This document shows positions 10,700-21,338 of a stretch of 64,000 nt of DNA, piece after piece. A model generated the notes under the pieces. That model was not told the origin of the DNA. It made no database searches and saw only the letters and a program-made list of their open reading frames with translations. A program made the position numbers and the translations under genes. The DNA is from Persicaria tinctoria (lineage: Eukaryota; Streptophyta; Magnoliopsida; Caryophyllales; Polygonaceae): the NCBI GenBank assembly GCA_037127255.1, contig JBANSL010000017.1, positions 68,312,857 to 68,376,856 of the forward strand. The letters are read 5' to 3'. Position 1 is the first letter of the stretch; every line of letters starts with the position of its first letter.

Positions 10700-13600
10700 T
10701 TGGCTAGGGGTGATAGGGCTGTGAGTAATCGGCCTCCCCCATGGCCACACCCACAAGCTAGGAGGGCTCCGATTTCGTCCTTGTGGAAGAAACCTGGTAA
10801 TCTCCGGTTTCTCAGAGTTTTGAGGGCTTGCGCTCCTCTCTGCAACACGATTCTGATGGCATGGTACAGTCCTTGGGAGGTCAGCGCCTCTTGCTCTCCT
10901 TTCTCTCTCCTTCAAATCTTTTTAAGCAAACCTTGGAGTAGTGAACCCCCTCACTCTTTTCTTCATCTTCTGCTCTTTGCTAATTTGTTTTTGCGCTCTC
11001 TTGCTAACCATCTCCTTATTGTTTCTGGTGTCATGGCTGCTGGCTTTGCGTCCTTCATGGACCAAGGCAAAAAAAACCCAGATGCCGAGTCCCTCGGTCA
11101 TCTTGAACCAAATCCCCGAAAGGGCCCAAAAATCATGGTTGCTGGCTTTCCTTCTGAGGGAACTCCGGTTCCTTCAGGGGGTTTGCCAGCGGCCAACCAA
11201 AAACACCTTGAAAAAATCTTGAAGAAATTCAAGATTGACGTTCAGCTGCTGAAGGAAATCCAAGCTGGAGTTAAAGTAAACATCTCCACTCCCTACAATA
11301 CATCTCTGTTTGCAACAACTCATCTCTATTATCTAATCAATGCAAAACACTTATTAGTGTATGAGTATGTGTTTCAGTTGGCCACCCTTGTCTTCTGGAG
11401 TCCAATTGCCCCATTTGCAATTGATTTTATAACCTATAAGTTCTCTATATATCTCGTATTTAGTACATGCAGGTGGTGGTGGAGCTATTGTAAAGAAACT
11501 AAGCCGGCAATCAAATTTTTTCTCTTAGGTGGAAGACAGAATGTGAAATGGGGCAGCAATTGCCCTAGAAGAATTGATAAAATTATATTTGGCCTTGTCT
11601 TGCCTCACTTTAGGCATCTTAACGATCTAAAGGTTAGCCTCCTCATTAACTTGTCTTTGTGTAAGTGTTCATGGTTAATTTTATCACTTCACAAAAATCG
11701 TTCAAAAAAAAATAAAATAAGAAGAACCCAAAAGGGAAAAAACATGCCGAAGGGCCTTAAACTCACCGAGGAACACCTGCGTTCTGAAGATGATATCTTG
11801 GCTATGCTGAGATCTAAAGCTGAGAAAACACTTAAGCTTCGCATTTTCATCGGGGAGAAACGCCTTGCTCTGCAAGGTCAAGCTCAAAAGAACCTCTGTG
11901 TTCTCAATCAATGCATGCTTGGTGAAACAATTAATGGAGAACCTAAGAAAGACAAAGAACTCGGGAAGCGTACGAGGTATGTTTGGAAATCTTTTTCTGG
12001 TGGTTTAAATCGTTTTCTTGTGGCAAATTATTGGATTGAATTGAAGTATGATTTAGTAGAGGATCGTGTTTTGGTGGATGATCCGTCGAAATGGTTTAGT
12101 TCTTGGATAAGGTGTAATGGTATCTTATTTGTCTACAACTATAAAGTGATGATTTTTTATATTTACATAGTAAGAGTAATATGTTTAGTAAATCTCCAGA
12201 GGCATTGCCAGCAGATATACATGTGTTTTTGGATCAAGAATTGGTATCTTATTGGGAGACTAGGTGAATTGAGGGAAGCTTTTATGCCCAATTTCTTGGG
12301 TTCCTGTGCACCAAAATGGTTTGTGTGGTATGCATTCATTGCTGATGGCCTATCTGTATTGTCAAAAATCCTTAAGTCCGAAGGTCTCCATGAGTGGAAA
12401 GTTGTTCAGATATATGATGAGTGCTTATTTTCATGGGTGATTATGTTTCTTACTATCTATAATCTCACTGGTCCAAATTCATATCTTGATGGGCGATTAC
12501 TTGTTTTATCAAGAGAAGCATTTTCTAAGTCAGTCGGAACATGGTTAACATCAGCAAATTCACTCAACTCTGGATTTATAAAGGCTCTAAAGTCTGCTAT
12601 CTTTACCAAAGTAATTATTTGTGTAAACCTTTGCAAATGTTTGAGCTCTCAGTTTGTTGTTCAACAGTTCTGGTTCCACCCTGCCTACTCCACCACTTGT
12701 GCAGCGTCTCTGCTAGAAAGGATTAGAAATCTTGCAAATCCGCCAGTTATAATGTGTAGGAATTCTGATGCTGAACAAGTTTATTGTAGCACCAAGGTTT
12801 ATATGTATCGTTCACACCTAGCTTGTAAGGATTGTATTCATAAAAACTGGACTAATCTCTTTGACTCTAGTTGTTTGATCAGATATGTATGGGATATCAC
12901 TGATGGAAAAAAACTCTTTGGAATTATGGTTCCTCCTGCAGGCCTCCCAAAAGCCAATAAAGTACAGACTGAGAAGTCTACGAAGACATCGAAGATGGAT
13001 GCTCAAACTTTGAAGGAAATACAGGAAGGTGTCCAGGAGAATATCTCTGCGTTGAAATGGCATTGGTATCATTGGGCGAATCTGCACTCAAATGTTTTGA
13101 ACTATGTTGGTATTTTAAATCCAGGAAAGAACAAGGTTGGTATTTGGATTTACTGGTGGATTAGAGACTGTGCGTTTACGCAGGATTTTAGGACTTGTCT
13201 CATATGGAGACGAAGTGTTGCTTGTGCTAAGTATCTTCCGATGCCAAATCAGTTTGTCTACAGGTTTTTATGGAACTTGTATAAGGGTAGGGCTGAAACT
13301 CTTTCTCAAAACTCCCCGAAACAACCAGCTAAAAGAAGTATGATTTGTGTCTTTCCAATTAAGTATGAAATAGCTTCTTTAGAAGGTGAATTAATCTTTG
13401 AGGTGATTAATGCGTCGAGTAATGAATTTTTTAGTTGGCACAGACACTTTGCAGGGGTTTTTTCTTCTAACAACAGTTTAAGGGTTAATAATTTGAATAT
13501 TCTTATCTCATCGACAAAGGTGTGTAGAGGAGCTCTGAGTAATTGTAAGACCATCATTCATCAAGAAAACTCAATTGTTAGCACTCTCAGAGCTCATATT

Positions 13601-14149
13601 AGATCTCTCGAACCTAAAAACAGCATTAGCATTTGTATAATAAAGCTATGCATAAACACCCCACTTGTAAACATTATTTGTCTCATGGTGAAGTTTACAT
13701 CGATAGCATCTGTAGCTAATTGGCTACGTATTCCAGTGGAAACCATAGCTAAACAAAAATCCTCTGGGATTATTCCGTATAAGTACGATTATAAATTTCT
13801 TACCCAAAAAAGGGTAAATCATATTACTAAAACAAAACAGTCTTCTCTAACAAGCACTTACATGTGGTGCATAAAACATAAAACTTGTCTGAGCAACTGT
13901 TATAGCATAACCCAATTATTGATGTTTAATTGCTATAGAAACAAAAAGCTCTATTTCAATTGGTATATTTCTTGTAAATTTAGTCCGAATATACCAATAA
14001 GAGAAATATTTTCAAAGACTAAAAATGTTCTAAAGAAACTCTTAAGGAAAACTAATCTGCAGAAAATGGGGAACACCGCAAAAAGAGTAAGCTATGGGTA
14101 TGGGAGGGCTCACCTTTTGCTCTCCTATGCAAAAACAAAGTGGTCATGA
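10700..14149 (+). CDS. LINE-A leader/ORF1 frame, 1149 codons without a stop
   Basis: This frame is open for 3.45 kb and ends in TGA at 14147-14149, overlapping the ORF2 ATG by ATGA. In the same frame only one stop (10670-10672) occurs back to 10277. Only parts look like LINE ORF1. A head module appears at 11178-11310 (GLPAANQKH...NIST), a fuller ORF1 match at 11744-12110 (MPKGLKLTEE, RTRYVWKSFSGG, VANYWIELKYDL), and the head module again at 12931-13054 (GLPKANK...QENISAL). The rest is rich in I, L, K, C and W and resembles no family. The ORF1 RNA-binding region (DUF4283 and zinc knuckle) seen in LINE-B is not complete here. The upstream start was chosen by the open frame; the likely ORF1 start is MAAGFASFMDQGKK at about 11033. 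Confidence 0.6.
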   Translation: MARGDRAVSNRPPPWPHPQARRAPISSLWKKPGNLRFLRVLRACAPLCNTILMAWYSPWEVSASCSPFSLLQIFLSKPWSSEPPHSFLHLLLFANLFLRSLANHLLIVSGVMAAGFASFMDQGKKNPDAESLGHLEPNPRKGPKIMVAGFPSEGTPVPSGGLPAANQKHLEKILKKFKIDVQLLKEIQAGVKVNISTPYNTSLFATTHLYYLINAKHLLVYEYVFQLATLVFWSPIAPFAIDFITYKFSIYLVFSTCRWWWSYCKETKPAIKFFLLGGRQNVKWGSNCPRRIDKIIFGLVLPHFRHLNDLKVSLLINLSLCKCSWLILSLHKNRSKKNKIRRTQKGKNMPKGLKLTEEHLRSEDDILAMLRSKAEKTLKLRIFIGEKRLALQGQAQKNLCVLNQCMLGETINGEPKKDKELGKRTRYVWKSFSGGLNRFLVANYWIELKYDLVEDRVLVDDPSKWFSSWIRCNGILFVYNYKVMIFYIYIVRVICLVNLQRHCQQIYMCFWIKNWYLIGRLGELREAFMPNFLGSCAPKWFVWYAFIADGLSVLSKILKSEGLHEWKVVQIYDECLFSWVIMFLTIYNLTGPNSYLDGRLLVLSREAFSKSVGTWLTSANSLNSGFIKALKSAIFTKVIICVNLCKCLSSQFVVQQFWFHPAYSTTCAASLLERIRNLANPPVIMCRNSDAEQVYCSTKVYMYRSHLACKDCIHKNWTNLFDSSCLIRYVWDITDGKKLFGIMVPPAGLPKANKVQTEKSTKTSKMDAQTLKEIQEGVQENISALKWHWYHWANLHSNVLNYVGILNPGKNKVGIWIYWWIRDCAFTQDFRTCLIWRRSVACAKYLPMPNQFVYRFLWNLYKGRAETLSQNSPKQPAKRSMICVFPIKYEIASLEGELIFEVINASSNEFFSWHRHFAGVFSSNNSLRVNNLNILISSTKVCRGALSNCKTIIHQENSIVSTLRAHIRSLEPKNSISICIIKLCINTPLVNIICLMVKFTSIASVANWLRIPVETIAKQKSSGIIPYKYDYKFLTQKRVNHITKTKQSSLTSTYMWCIKHKTCLSNCYSITQLLMFNCYRNKKLYFNWYISCKFSPNIPIREIFSKTKNVLKKLLRKTNLQKMGNTAKRVSYGYGRAHLLLSYAKTKWS

Positions 14150-17100
14150 TCATACGATATTGGAACTGTAGGGGGATTGGAAAACAAACCTTCTGGACTA
14201 ACATGAACGAATGGCGCTCGCTAGATCATATACAAATGCTAATCTTAGCAGAAACAAAGACGGAAACAGAACCAAAGGAATCTCTATGGAAAAATGCGGG
14301 ATTCACAAACATGTGTTGGTCCCCAGCTTCTGGTCGTGCCGGGGGTATTGCACTATTCTGGAATGAAAACTCCTTCATAGACGAATCCATCTCGGTGATT
14401 ATTCATTTCCCAAGAATTATTGGTGTAAAATACGAGAACATAAAAGAGAACTTCGAGTGTCTAATGTTGTTTGTATACGCCCCCCCAAACCCCTCAGAAA
14501 AAGACGAGTTTTGGAGAAATCTATACAATCTGATTAACCAAAGCGACATTCCATGCCTAATAATGGGAGATTTAAACGAAATAAGCCAACTATCGGATAA
14601 GAGCGGAGGGGCAGAAATTGTACCTGGAAGATTTCTTAGAATAATGGAATTCAAAGATGCATGCTCCTTGCTGGAGATCCCCTCGTATGGTAACCCTTTT
14701 ACTTGGAGAAAGAAGCAATTTGGCCCAGATAACATTATGGAAAAACTTGACAGGGTGCTTGTCCATCATGAAATAATCGACATGTTCCCCGATTTGGCAA
14801 CTAAAAATGGAGCATTCTCTAACTCGGACCACTGCCCTATTTCAATTAACTTTTCCAAAAACACTAGCTTTAAACCACCCCCTTTTAAATTTGAAAACAT
14901 TTGGCTGCAAAGGAGAGACTTCCGAAACATTGTTAAACAAGCATGGAGAGCTTCTTGTGCAGGCTCTGCTATGTTCCGAATTACATACAAATCAAAAATC
15001 CTCAAACAAAAGGCTAAAAGTTGGAATAAAAAAACATTTGGAAACATCTTCCGACAAATACAAGACGTTGATGAGGCCCTAATCGAAATACAATCCATCC
15101 AACAAACTAACCAAAACCCAGAATCATACACAAAAGAACAAAATCTATTATCTAAAAGAGAAAAGCTACTCCTTTTTCATAAAACTTACTGGAACCAAAG
15201 AGCTAAATCAAAACACTTAAAGCTAGTAGATACCAACTCCTCCTATTTCCATAGAGTAGCCACAGGGAGAAGAAATCGAAAGATAATTAGAACAATTACC
15301 TCCGCAGAAAGAACTAACATAATTGGCAATGAAAACATTAAAAGGGAAATTCAAAGAGACTTTGAGAAAAGATTTAATCGGGAACAAATGTATAGAATCC
15401 CCCAATTAGAAGAATACCTTTTAGAAATCAACCCGATCATTACAGAAGAGGAAAACAATTCACTTATTCAACAACCAACAAACAGTGAAATCCAAAAAGC
15501 AGTCTTCGCAATGGGGAACAACAAATCCCCTGGCCCTGATGGAATGACGACTGAGTTCTACAAAAATTATTGGGACATCGTTGGCCCTGATATCATTCGG
15601 GCTACAAAAGCTTTCTTTCACTCTGGTAAAATGCTAAAACAAATTAACCACACTTTTATCTCCCTCATACCAAAAATTGATAACCCCTCCATGACTACAC
15701 ACTATCGCCCGATTAGCCTATGTTCTACCTTATATAAAATCATCTCAAAGATAATAACAGAACGACTGAAATTGGTAATAGGAAAACTTATTCACCCATT
15801 ACAAGGAGCCTTTGTTTCCGACAGAGCAATCCAAGACAATATCCTAATAGCACACGAGGTATTCCACTCCTTTCGTACTAGAAAAGGTACCAAAGGATGG
15901 GCTGCAATAAAACTTGATATGGAGAAAGCATACGACAGAGTAGATTGGCATTTCACGAAAGCAGTTCTTCAAAAATTTGGATTCAACCAAAAATTTGTGG
16001 ATATTATTATGGAATGTGTGACCACAGTCTCTTTCTCTGTTTTAGTAAACAACGGCCCTACGGATCCTTTCAAACCTTCAAGGGGTTTGAGGCAAGGGGA
16101 CCCCCTCTCCCCGTTTCTCTTCCTGCTCGGGGCAGAAATTCTTGCTCGTAAACTCTCAAGGGAAGCAGAATCTGACCAAAACAGCATCGGATTTAAATTT
16201 GGCCATTCGGGCCCCTGCATTCCGTTCCTAGCCTTTGCGGACGACATAATAATATTCTCGAAAGGTAGTAATTCTGCATGTACAAAAGTTAAAGAGATAA
16301 TTGAAGACTATTGTAAATTCTCAGGGCAAAAAGTAAATTACCACAAATCGTCCTTTCAAACCACCCCAGGTATTCGTAGATCAAGAGCTCGAGACCTAGA
16401 AGGAATTCTAAACATACCATTTGAACGAAACATGGAAAAATACTTAGGTTGTCCAATCATAAATGGGAGGGTTACCAAAGAAACCTTTGGTGAAATAATA
16501 TGCAAATCTAAAGACCAATTGAGCAAATGGCGTGCTAATGCCCTTTCTCAACAAGGCAGAGCAACCCTAATAGTGTCTAATTTATCATCAAAACCTTTAT
16601 ACTCAATGCAAAGCTTCATGCTTCCGGTAGCGGTCCACAAACAACTAGATCAAATCAACATAACCTTTTTTTGGAACAAAGATGCGCAACATAGCCCATT
16701 AATCAGTTGGGATAAAATATGTAAATAAAAAAGGGATGGAGGACTAGAAATTAGAAAAACCAAAGATATGAATGAAGCTCTTCAACTAAAACTCATTTGG
16801 AAAATTCTGGCTGAACCGGAAAATAACTGGGTCAAAATCATACAATACAAGTATCTGAAAGAAAACCACATCCTTACCTACTCTAGAAAAGGCAATGCCT
16901 CGTGGCAATGGTCGAAACTGAGTTATCTAATCCCGAAATTTAAAACGGGGCTCATCTGGCAGGTGGGGGATGGGAAATCAATTAAGTTTTGGGAAGATAA
17001 TTGGGTGGCTACGACACCTCTAAAAGACAAAATAGACTCTCAACATAACATTAATCCACATGATTCCGTAAGCAATTTCATAATAGGAGGACAATGGTGG

Positions 17101-18274
17101 AAGGAAAAACTTGTATCGGTGCTTCCTAAGCCCATAGTAGAGGATATTATGAAAATCCCCTTGCCAATCACCCCCCTTACAGACAGACTGTATTGGTGGC
17201 CCGCCAAAAGAGGTTGGTTCACAACGACAAGTGCCTATAACCTAATCTCATCCACACCACAAAGACCGTCGGATGAATTCTCATGGATCTGGAAACTTGA
17301 CGCCCCGTCTAAAGTTAAGAACTTTATTTGGAAAATAAAACAAAAAGGCCTCGCCACGGCTACCCAGTTGGCCCTAAAAGGGGTGGCGGTACCGAACACA
17401 TGTATCTTGTGCAACTCGTCCGTGGAAGATGATATTCACCTATTCATAGAATGTTCCATCAACAATTTCCAACAACAATTCCCTGGACAAATATCTCAAA
17501 ACATTAACAACCTAATTACAGAAAACAGAGATATGAATCAAATTTTACAAATTTTAGGCTCCACTCTTTCGATGGAGAAGAAACAACATATAGCAATCAG
17601 ATGGTGTACCATTTGGTTTATAAGAAATCAAACAATCTTCAAAAATGAACCCATCCCCTCTGCAGAGGCTATCAAGAAAATGATCACGAACAGTATTGAT
17701 AATTGGAGGAAAGCTAGTAGATGGAATGAAATGGAGGATGACGGCATACAGAAACAAAGTAAAGGAAAAAGGGCTCTCTGGGAACAATAGGAAAACCTAT
17801 CGTTGGAGGAAACCTCCAGAGGGAAAATATAAGCTAAACTTTGACGGATCATTTAAATCAACCACAAACAGTTCCATTGGATACATCATCAGAAACTGGC
17901 ATGGAGACCCAATCGACATTGGCGGAAAAGCTAATGGTGGACAATCACCCCTTATAGCGGAAGGCTTAGCTCTACGCCTAGGGATAGAAAAAGCGAGAGA
18001 ACTAAACATAACCGTTCTAATAATAGAAGGAGACTCTAAGATTATCACGGACTATCTAAGATCACATGTTGGATGTCCTTGGGAAATAGAAATGGTTATG
18101 TCAGATATCCAAAGCCTTCTCCAAGGAATAAGGAATGTGAGTATATCACATATTCCCCGTATTGGTAACCGGGTAGCGGATAAGATTGCACACCTTTGCT
18201 ACTCTACCAGGGGGCCTGAGCTATATCTACATACAGGTCTTCTTGACCTCATCCGACAGGATGCTTTCGGATAG
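14146..18274 (+). pseudogene. LINE-A ORF2 polyprotein (endonuclease, reverse transcriptase, RNase H), disrupted
   Basis: ORF2 starts at ATG 14146, giving MIIRYWNCRGIG, the usual start of the apurinic-like endonuclease. Endonuclease marks ETKT, MGDLNEI and SDHCPI follow. Reverse transcriptase motifs include NKSPGPDG, IKLDMEKAYDRVDW, GLRQGDPLSPFLF and FLAFADDIIIF (catalytic FADD). A zf-RVT zinc knuckle follows around 17310-17455 (CILCN ... HLFIEC), then RNase H (FDGS, EGLALRLG, EGDS, GNRVADK) ending DLIRQDAFG at 18274. An in-frame TAA at 16726-16728 and a +1 frameshift between about 17696 and 17790 break the protein. Function would be to nick the target and copy the element RNA. Two lesions only, so decay is recent. 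Confidence 0.92.
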
Positions 18275-18400
18275 GGTTCCCCATCCGAATTTTTACCTAA
18301 TCAAAAAAAAATTATACTAATTTACTAAACACAGGTATGGATATGAGTGATACCCATACCCATATCTGATATACGTACATCAGTATCAAACGGACCCTAA

Positions 18401-18770
18401 TTCTATGACAATTTGCCATCTTTTGGGTACATACACAACATGGCAATTGGGTTTCTTCTCATCTTCTACCTAACTCTCATTTTTTGTACGCTTCCTTCTC
18501 ATTTTTCATCTATTTGGAATCCAATATATATTCTCAAGCATTACAAGACCCAAACTGAGTTATGGCATAAATCTATGACATGGGTGATGGGACATGGGTA
18601 GTTTCTTTATCAAAAGGAATGAAGAAATTATAGGAGTTGGTTGCAAGTGGCCACTTAAACTTTAGTCTAAAGCTGATGGAGGTTTAGAAAGGTACAAGAC
18701 ACAATTACTATTCAATTTTTTTTTTAACACGAGAATAACCCAAAGACACGAATCAGATCAATTGACTCGA
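18401..18770. other. Spacer right of the Tourist-like element
   Basis: No gene or repeat is recognised. A poly(T) run lies near 18717-18726. Confidence 0.45.
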
Positions 18771-18775
18771 CTCAA

Positions 18776-19101
18776 GGTCCGTTTAGCAATGCATGTAGCT
18801 TTTCGGAGCTTTTGGTTTTAATAATTTATACTTTTAAATAAGTTAAATATAAGATTTTAATTTAATTAGCTTTTGAAATTGAATTTTCAATAGCTACTAA
18901 CCACAAGCTTTTCAGAATTCTATTAATTTTCTCCTATCTGATCAGCTAGTTTCTATCAGCTACTCTATCAGCTGCGTTACCAAACACCTTACTAGCTTAT
19001 GAAAACTCCAATTTAACATATGTTTAACACACTTAATCCATCAGCTTCAGCTACTCTATCAGCTTCAGCTACCCCATCAGCTCCGTGTTATCAAACTGAC
19101 C
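18776..19101. mobile_element. Non-autonomous terminal-inverted-repeat element
   Basis: The left end GGTCCGTTTAGCAA and right end TATCAAACTGACC are imperfect inverses. CTCAA occurs at 18771-18775 and 19102-19106 as a possible 5-bp duplication. A short motif ATCAGCT is repeated several times near the right end. The superfamily is uncertain. Confidence 0.5.
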
Positions 19102-19106
19102 CTCAA

Positions 19107-19980
19107 TGAGAAGAAGTAAGACGCAACTTGATTTTTAAAAAATGTTTCTTAACGATTAGTTACTATTTATCTCTTGATACACTAGATTTGTCTATTACGA
19201 ATTGATTTACTCCAATGTTTACAAAAAAAATACAGTAAAAATCATTAGCATCAAATAATTACGTACTTCGTCCTTTTCAAAATAAAAATCATTTTGACTT
19301 TTTATAAACATCAATTTATGAAAAAAAATTATGATTAAAAAAATAATATTTTATTTAAATTTACCCTCTTAAAAAACGGATAAAAAAATCCAACGATATT
19401 TTCTATTTCAGAGGAAGTAAATTTTTATGCAAGAAAAGTAGAGTTTGGGTCAATGCAAGTAACACAGTATGAGAGTGACAGTATGAAGTTGGTCCGGTAA
19501 TCCAGCCATCCCAACGCGTAGGTTGCCGCCGCGTTCATGGCTGTCCTTCGGTTGTGCTTTACTCTACAAACTTTTTTCTTCTTCTAGACAAAAAAAAAAA
19601 AAGTCAAAATCTCTCTTAAAATACAGAAATTAATATTTTGAATTAATATTATTTACGTAGTATTTATTTATTTATTTAATATTTTGAATTAAAAATTTTT
19701 TTGGTGTAAAATATTTTGAATTAATAAAACTACGTATAATACATTAAAATAAATTATTTTTAGCTTAATTGGAAGATGGAGAGGAGAAAAAGATATCAAG
19801 TCAAACCCCAATGGAGTATATCTTTTTTCAGGCCATATTTATTTCTATTTATTTTAATTAAAAATAATGCATTTGAATTACAATTTCTCTGTTGTTTATT
19901 AAGTAACGATTTTAAAATATTATTCTTTTACACATAAAAAAAAATTCCACAATTTTTTTAACCCCCTAACTGAGATTAGG
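19107..19980. other. AT-rich region with a degenerate Stowaway-like remnant
   Basis: A block from about 19263 (TACTTCGTCC) to 19425 (CAGAGGAAGTA) has imperfect inverted ends like a decayed Stowaway MITE. No gene is recognised. Confidence 0.4.
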
Positions 19981-20248
19981 GTGTGTTTGGATTCATACTA
20001 TATTATGATTATAAACATAAATACTAGCAAAGTGTTTGGTTAAAATAATTTACAACATATTTAAAATAAATGTGTAAATTAATTAAATTGAGTTTATAAA
20101 GTATTTATAAATTTAATATAATAGTGAATATTCAATTAACACGATTTATATAATATTTTATTTGAAATTTATATTATTTAAAGCACATACAGTAATCAAT
20201 TAAACTAAACAAAAATATTTATATTTATAATTTCTAATCCAAACACAC
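19981..20248. mobile_element. MITE with GTGTGTTTGGATT termini
   Basis: GTGTGTTTGGATT at 19981 is exactly inverted as AATCCAAACACAC ending at 20248. The interior is AT-rich and noncoding. The flanks TTAGG and TATC give no clear duplication, so the family is left open (Tourist-like or hAT-like). Confidence 0.6.
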
Positions 20249-21096
20249 TATCAATCTCTTTTCACACGACTTTTTAAAAGTTGAGACTATAATTCATACC
20301 TACTTTATTTCCTATGATAATAATGGACCCTCCAAAAAATAAAACAGAAATAATGGTATCATGAAAATGCCCCTCATAAATTACCAAACCAAGCTTATTA
20401 AAGTTGATTGAAATCCATCACGTAACCAACTGTCTTCAACTCGTACCATTACGTACCCATTGAAATTTTCATTTTCAAATACGTATCATTTAATAATAAA
20501 TACTCCATTTTTTTATAAGTCTTTTACTATTTATAAGATAATAAAATCTATATAAAATTATTAACTTTTACCATAAAAAAAAACATAGGTAAATAATACT
20601 TCATTCATCTCAGAATATAGATCATTTTACTTTTAAACACACTTTTTAAGAGGTAAAAACTTTATAAAATATTAAATTTTAAAAAAATAATATTATATTT
20701 ATTATTTATTTGTATAATATTTAAAAAAAATTAACAAAAAATTAATATTTTTGTTTATATAATTTTAACTTTTTAAATAACGGAACAAAAAATAAAAATA
20801 CCTATGTTTTGAAATAGAGGTAGTAAATACTTCATCCGTCTCAAAAAGCTTGTATTTGACTTTTTGACACGGTTTTTATAAGTTAAAAACTATATAAAAT
20901 ATTAATTTTTAAAATAATTTCATAGATAATTGTATCAAGTATGAAATTATTTTGAAATTTTAATAAAATACTCGTAATTAATATTTCATTATTTTTTAAT
21001 AAAATATAATAAATAGGCATTGTTGGCATCTCCAACGTTACAAAAAGCCAGCACCGGCACCGCTCTCGTGACCCGAATCCAACAAACTCTGCATCT
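20249..21096. other. AT-rich upstream region of the C2-domain gene
   Basis: Blocks near 20600-20830 and 20830-20990 start with sequences like CTTCATTCATCTCAGAA or CTTCATCCGTCTCAAAA and look like decayed Stowaway MITEs. The last about 100 bp before the TATA box is probably the proximal promoter. Confidence 0.4.
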
Positions 21097-21106
21097 CTAT
21101 AAAAAG
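21097..21106 (+). promoter_or_regulatory. TATA box of the C2-domain gene
   Basis: CTATAAAAAG is a strong plant TATA box about 240 bp before the start codon. Confidence 0.65.
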
Positions 21107-21166
21107 GCATCCCCTGCACCCTCCGAATCTTCAGAGTCCAGACTTCATAGTTCAACCACCACCACA

Positions 21167-21270
21167 AAATCTCCCTCTTTACTCTACAAACAGTGTCAGT
21201 GTGTTACACATTGCCGTCAAATCTCCCTCTTTACTCAACAAACAGTGTCAGTGTGTTACACATTGCCGTC
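21167..21270 (+). repeat. 52-bp tandem duplication in the 5' leader of the C2-domain gene
   Basis: A 52-bp unit beginning AAATCTCCCTCTTTACTC occurs twice in tandem with about one mismatch (21167-21218, 21219-21270). It lies between the TATA box and the start codon, so it is probably transcribed. Confidence 0.85.
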
Positions 21271-21338
21271 AAGCCCCACCTCTATACCCTTCATCGAAAT
21301 CTCCGGCGTTCTATTCGCGTACGATTCAGAACCCCCCG

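Larger units (their letters stand above)
10363..18312 (+). mobile_element. LINE-A, near full-length L1-type retrotransposon
   Basis: The element is flanked by an exact 17-bp target duplication, TATACTAATTTACTAAA, at 10346-10362 and 18313-18329. It ends in a 9-base A tail. In order it carries a 5' leader and ORF1-like region (to 14149), then ORF2 with endonuclease, reverse transcriptase, zinc-knuckle (zf-RVT) and RNase H domains. ORF2 is broken by one nonsense codon and one frameshift. The exact target duplication marks a clean, fairly recent insertion into the Tourist-like element. Confidence 0.92.
9738..18397. mobile_element. Tourist-like (PIF/Harbinger) element split by LINE-A
   Basis: Left end GGGGCCGTTTGATA and right end TATCAAACGGACCC are inverted repeats that continue imperfectly for about 45 bp (GTATATCAGATAT and its inverse). 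The 3-bp duplication TAA lies at 9735-9737 and 18398-18400. This matches Tourist/PIF-Harbinger elements. The left part (9738-10362) and right part (18330-18397) make an original element of about 690 bp. The left part includes a GC-rich block at about 9905-10090 that is unlike usual MITE filler and may be captured sequence. Confidence 0.85.
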
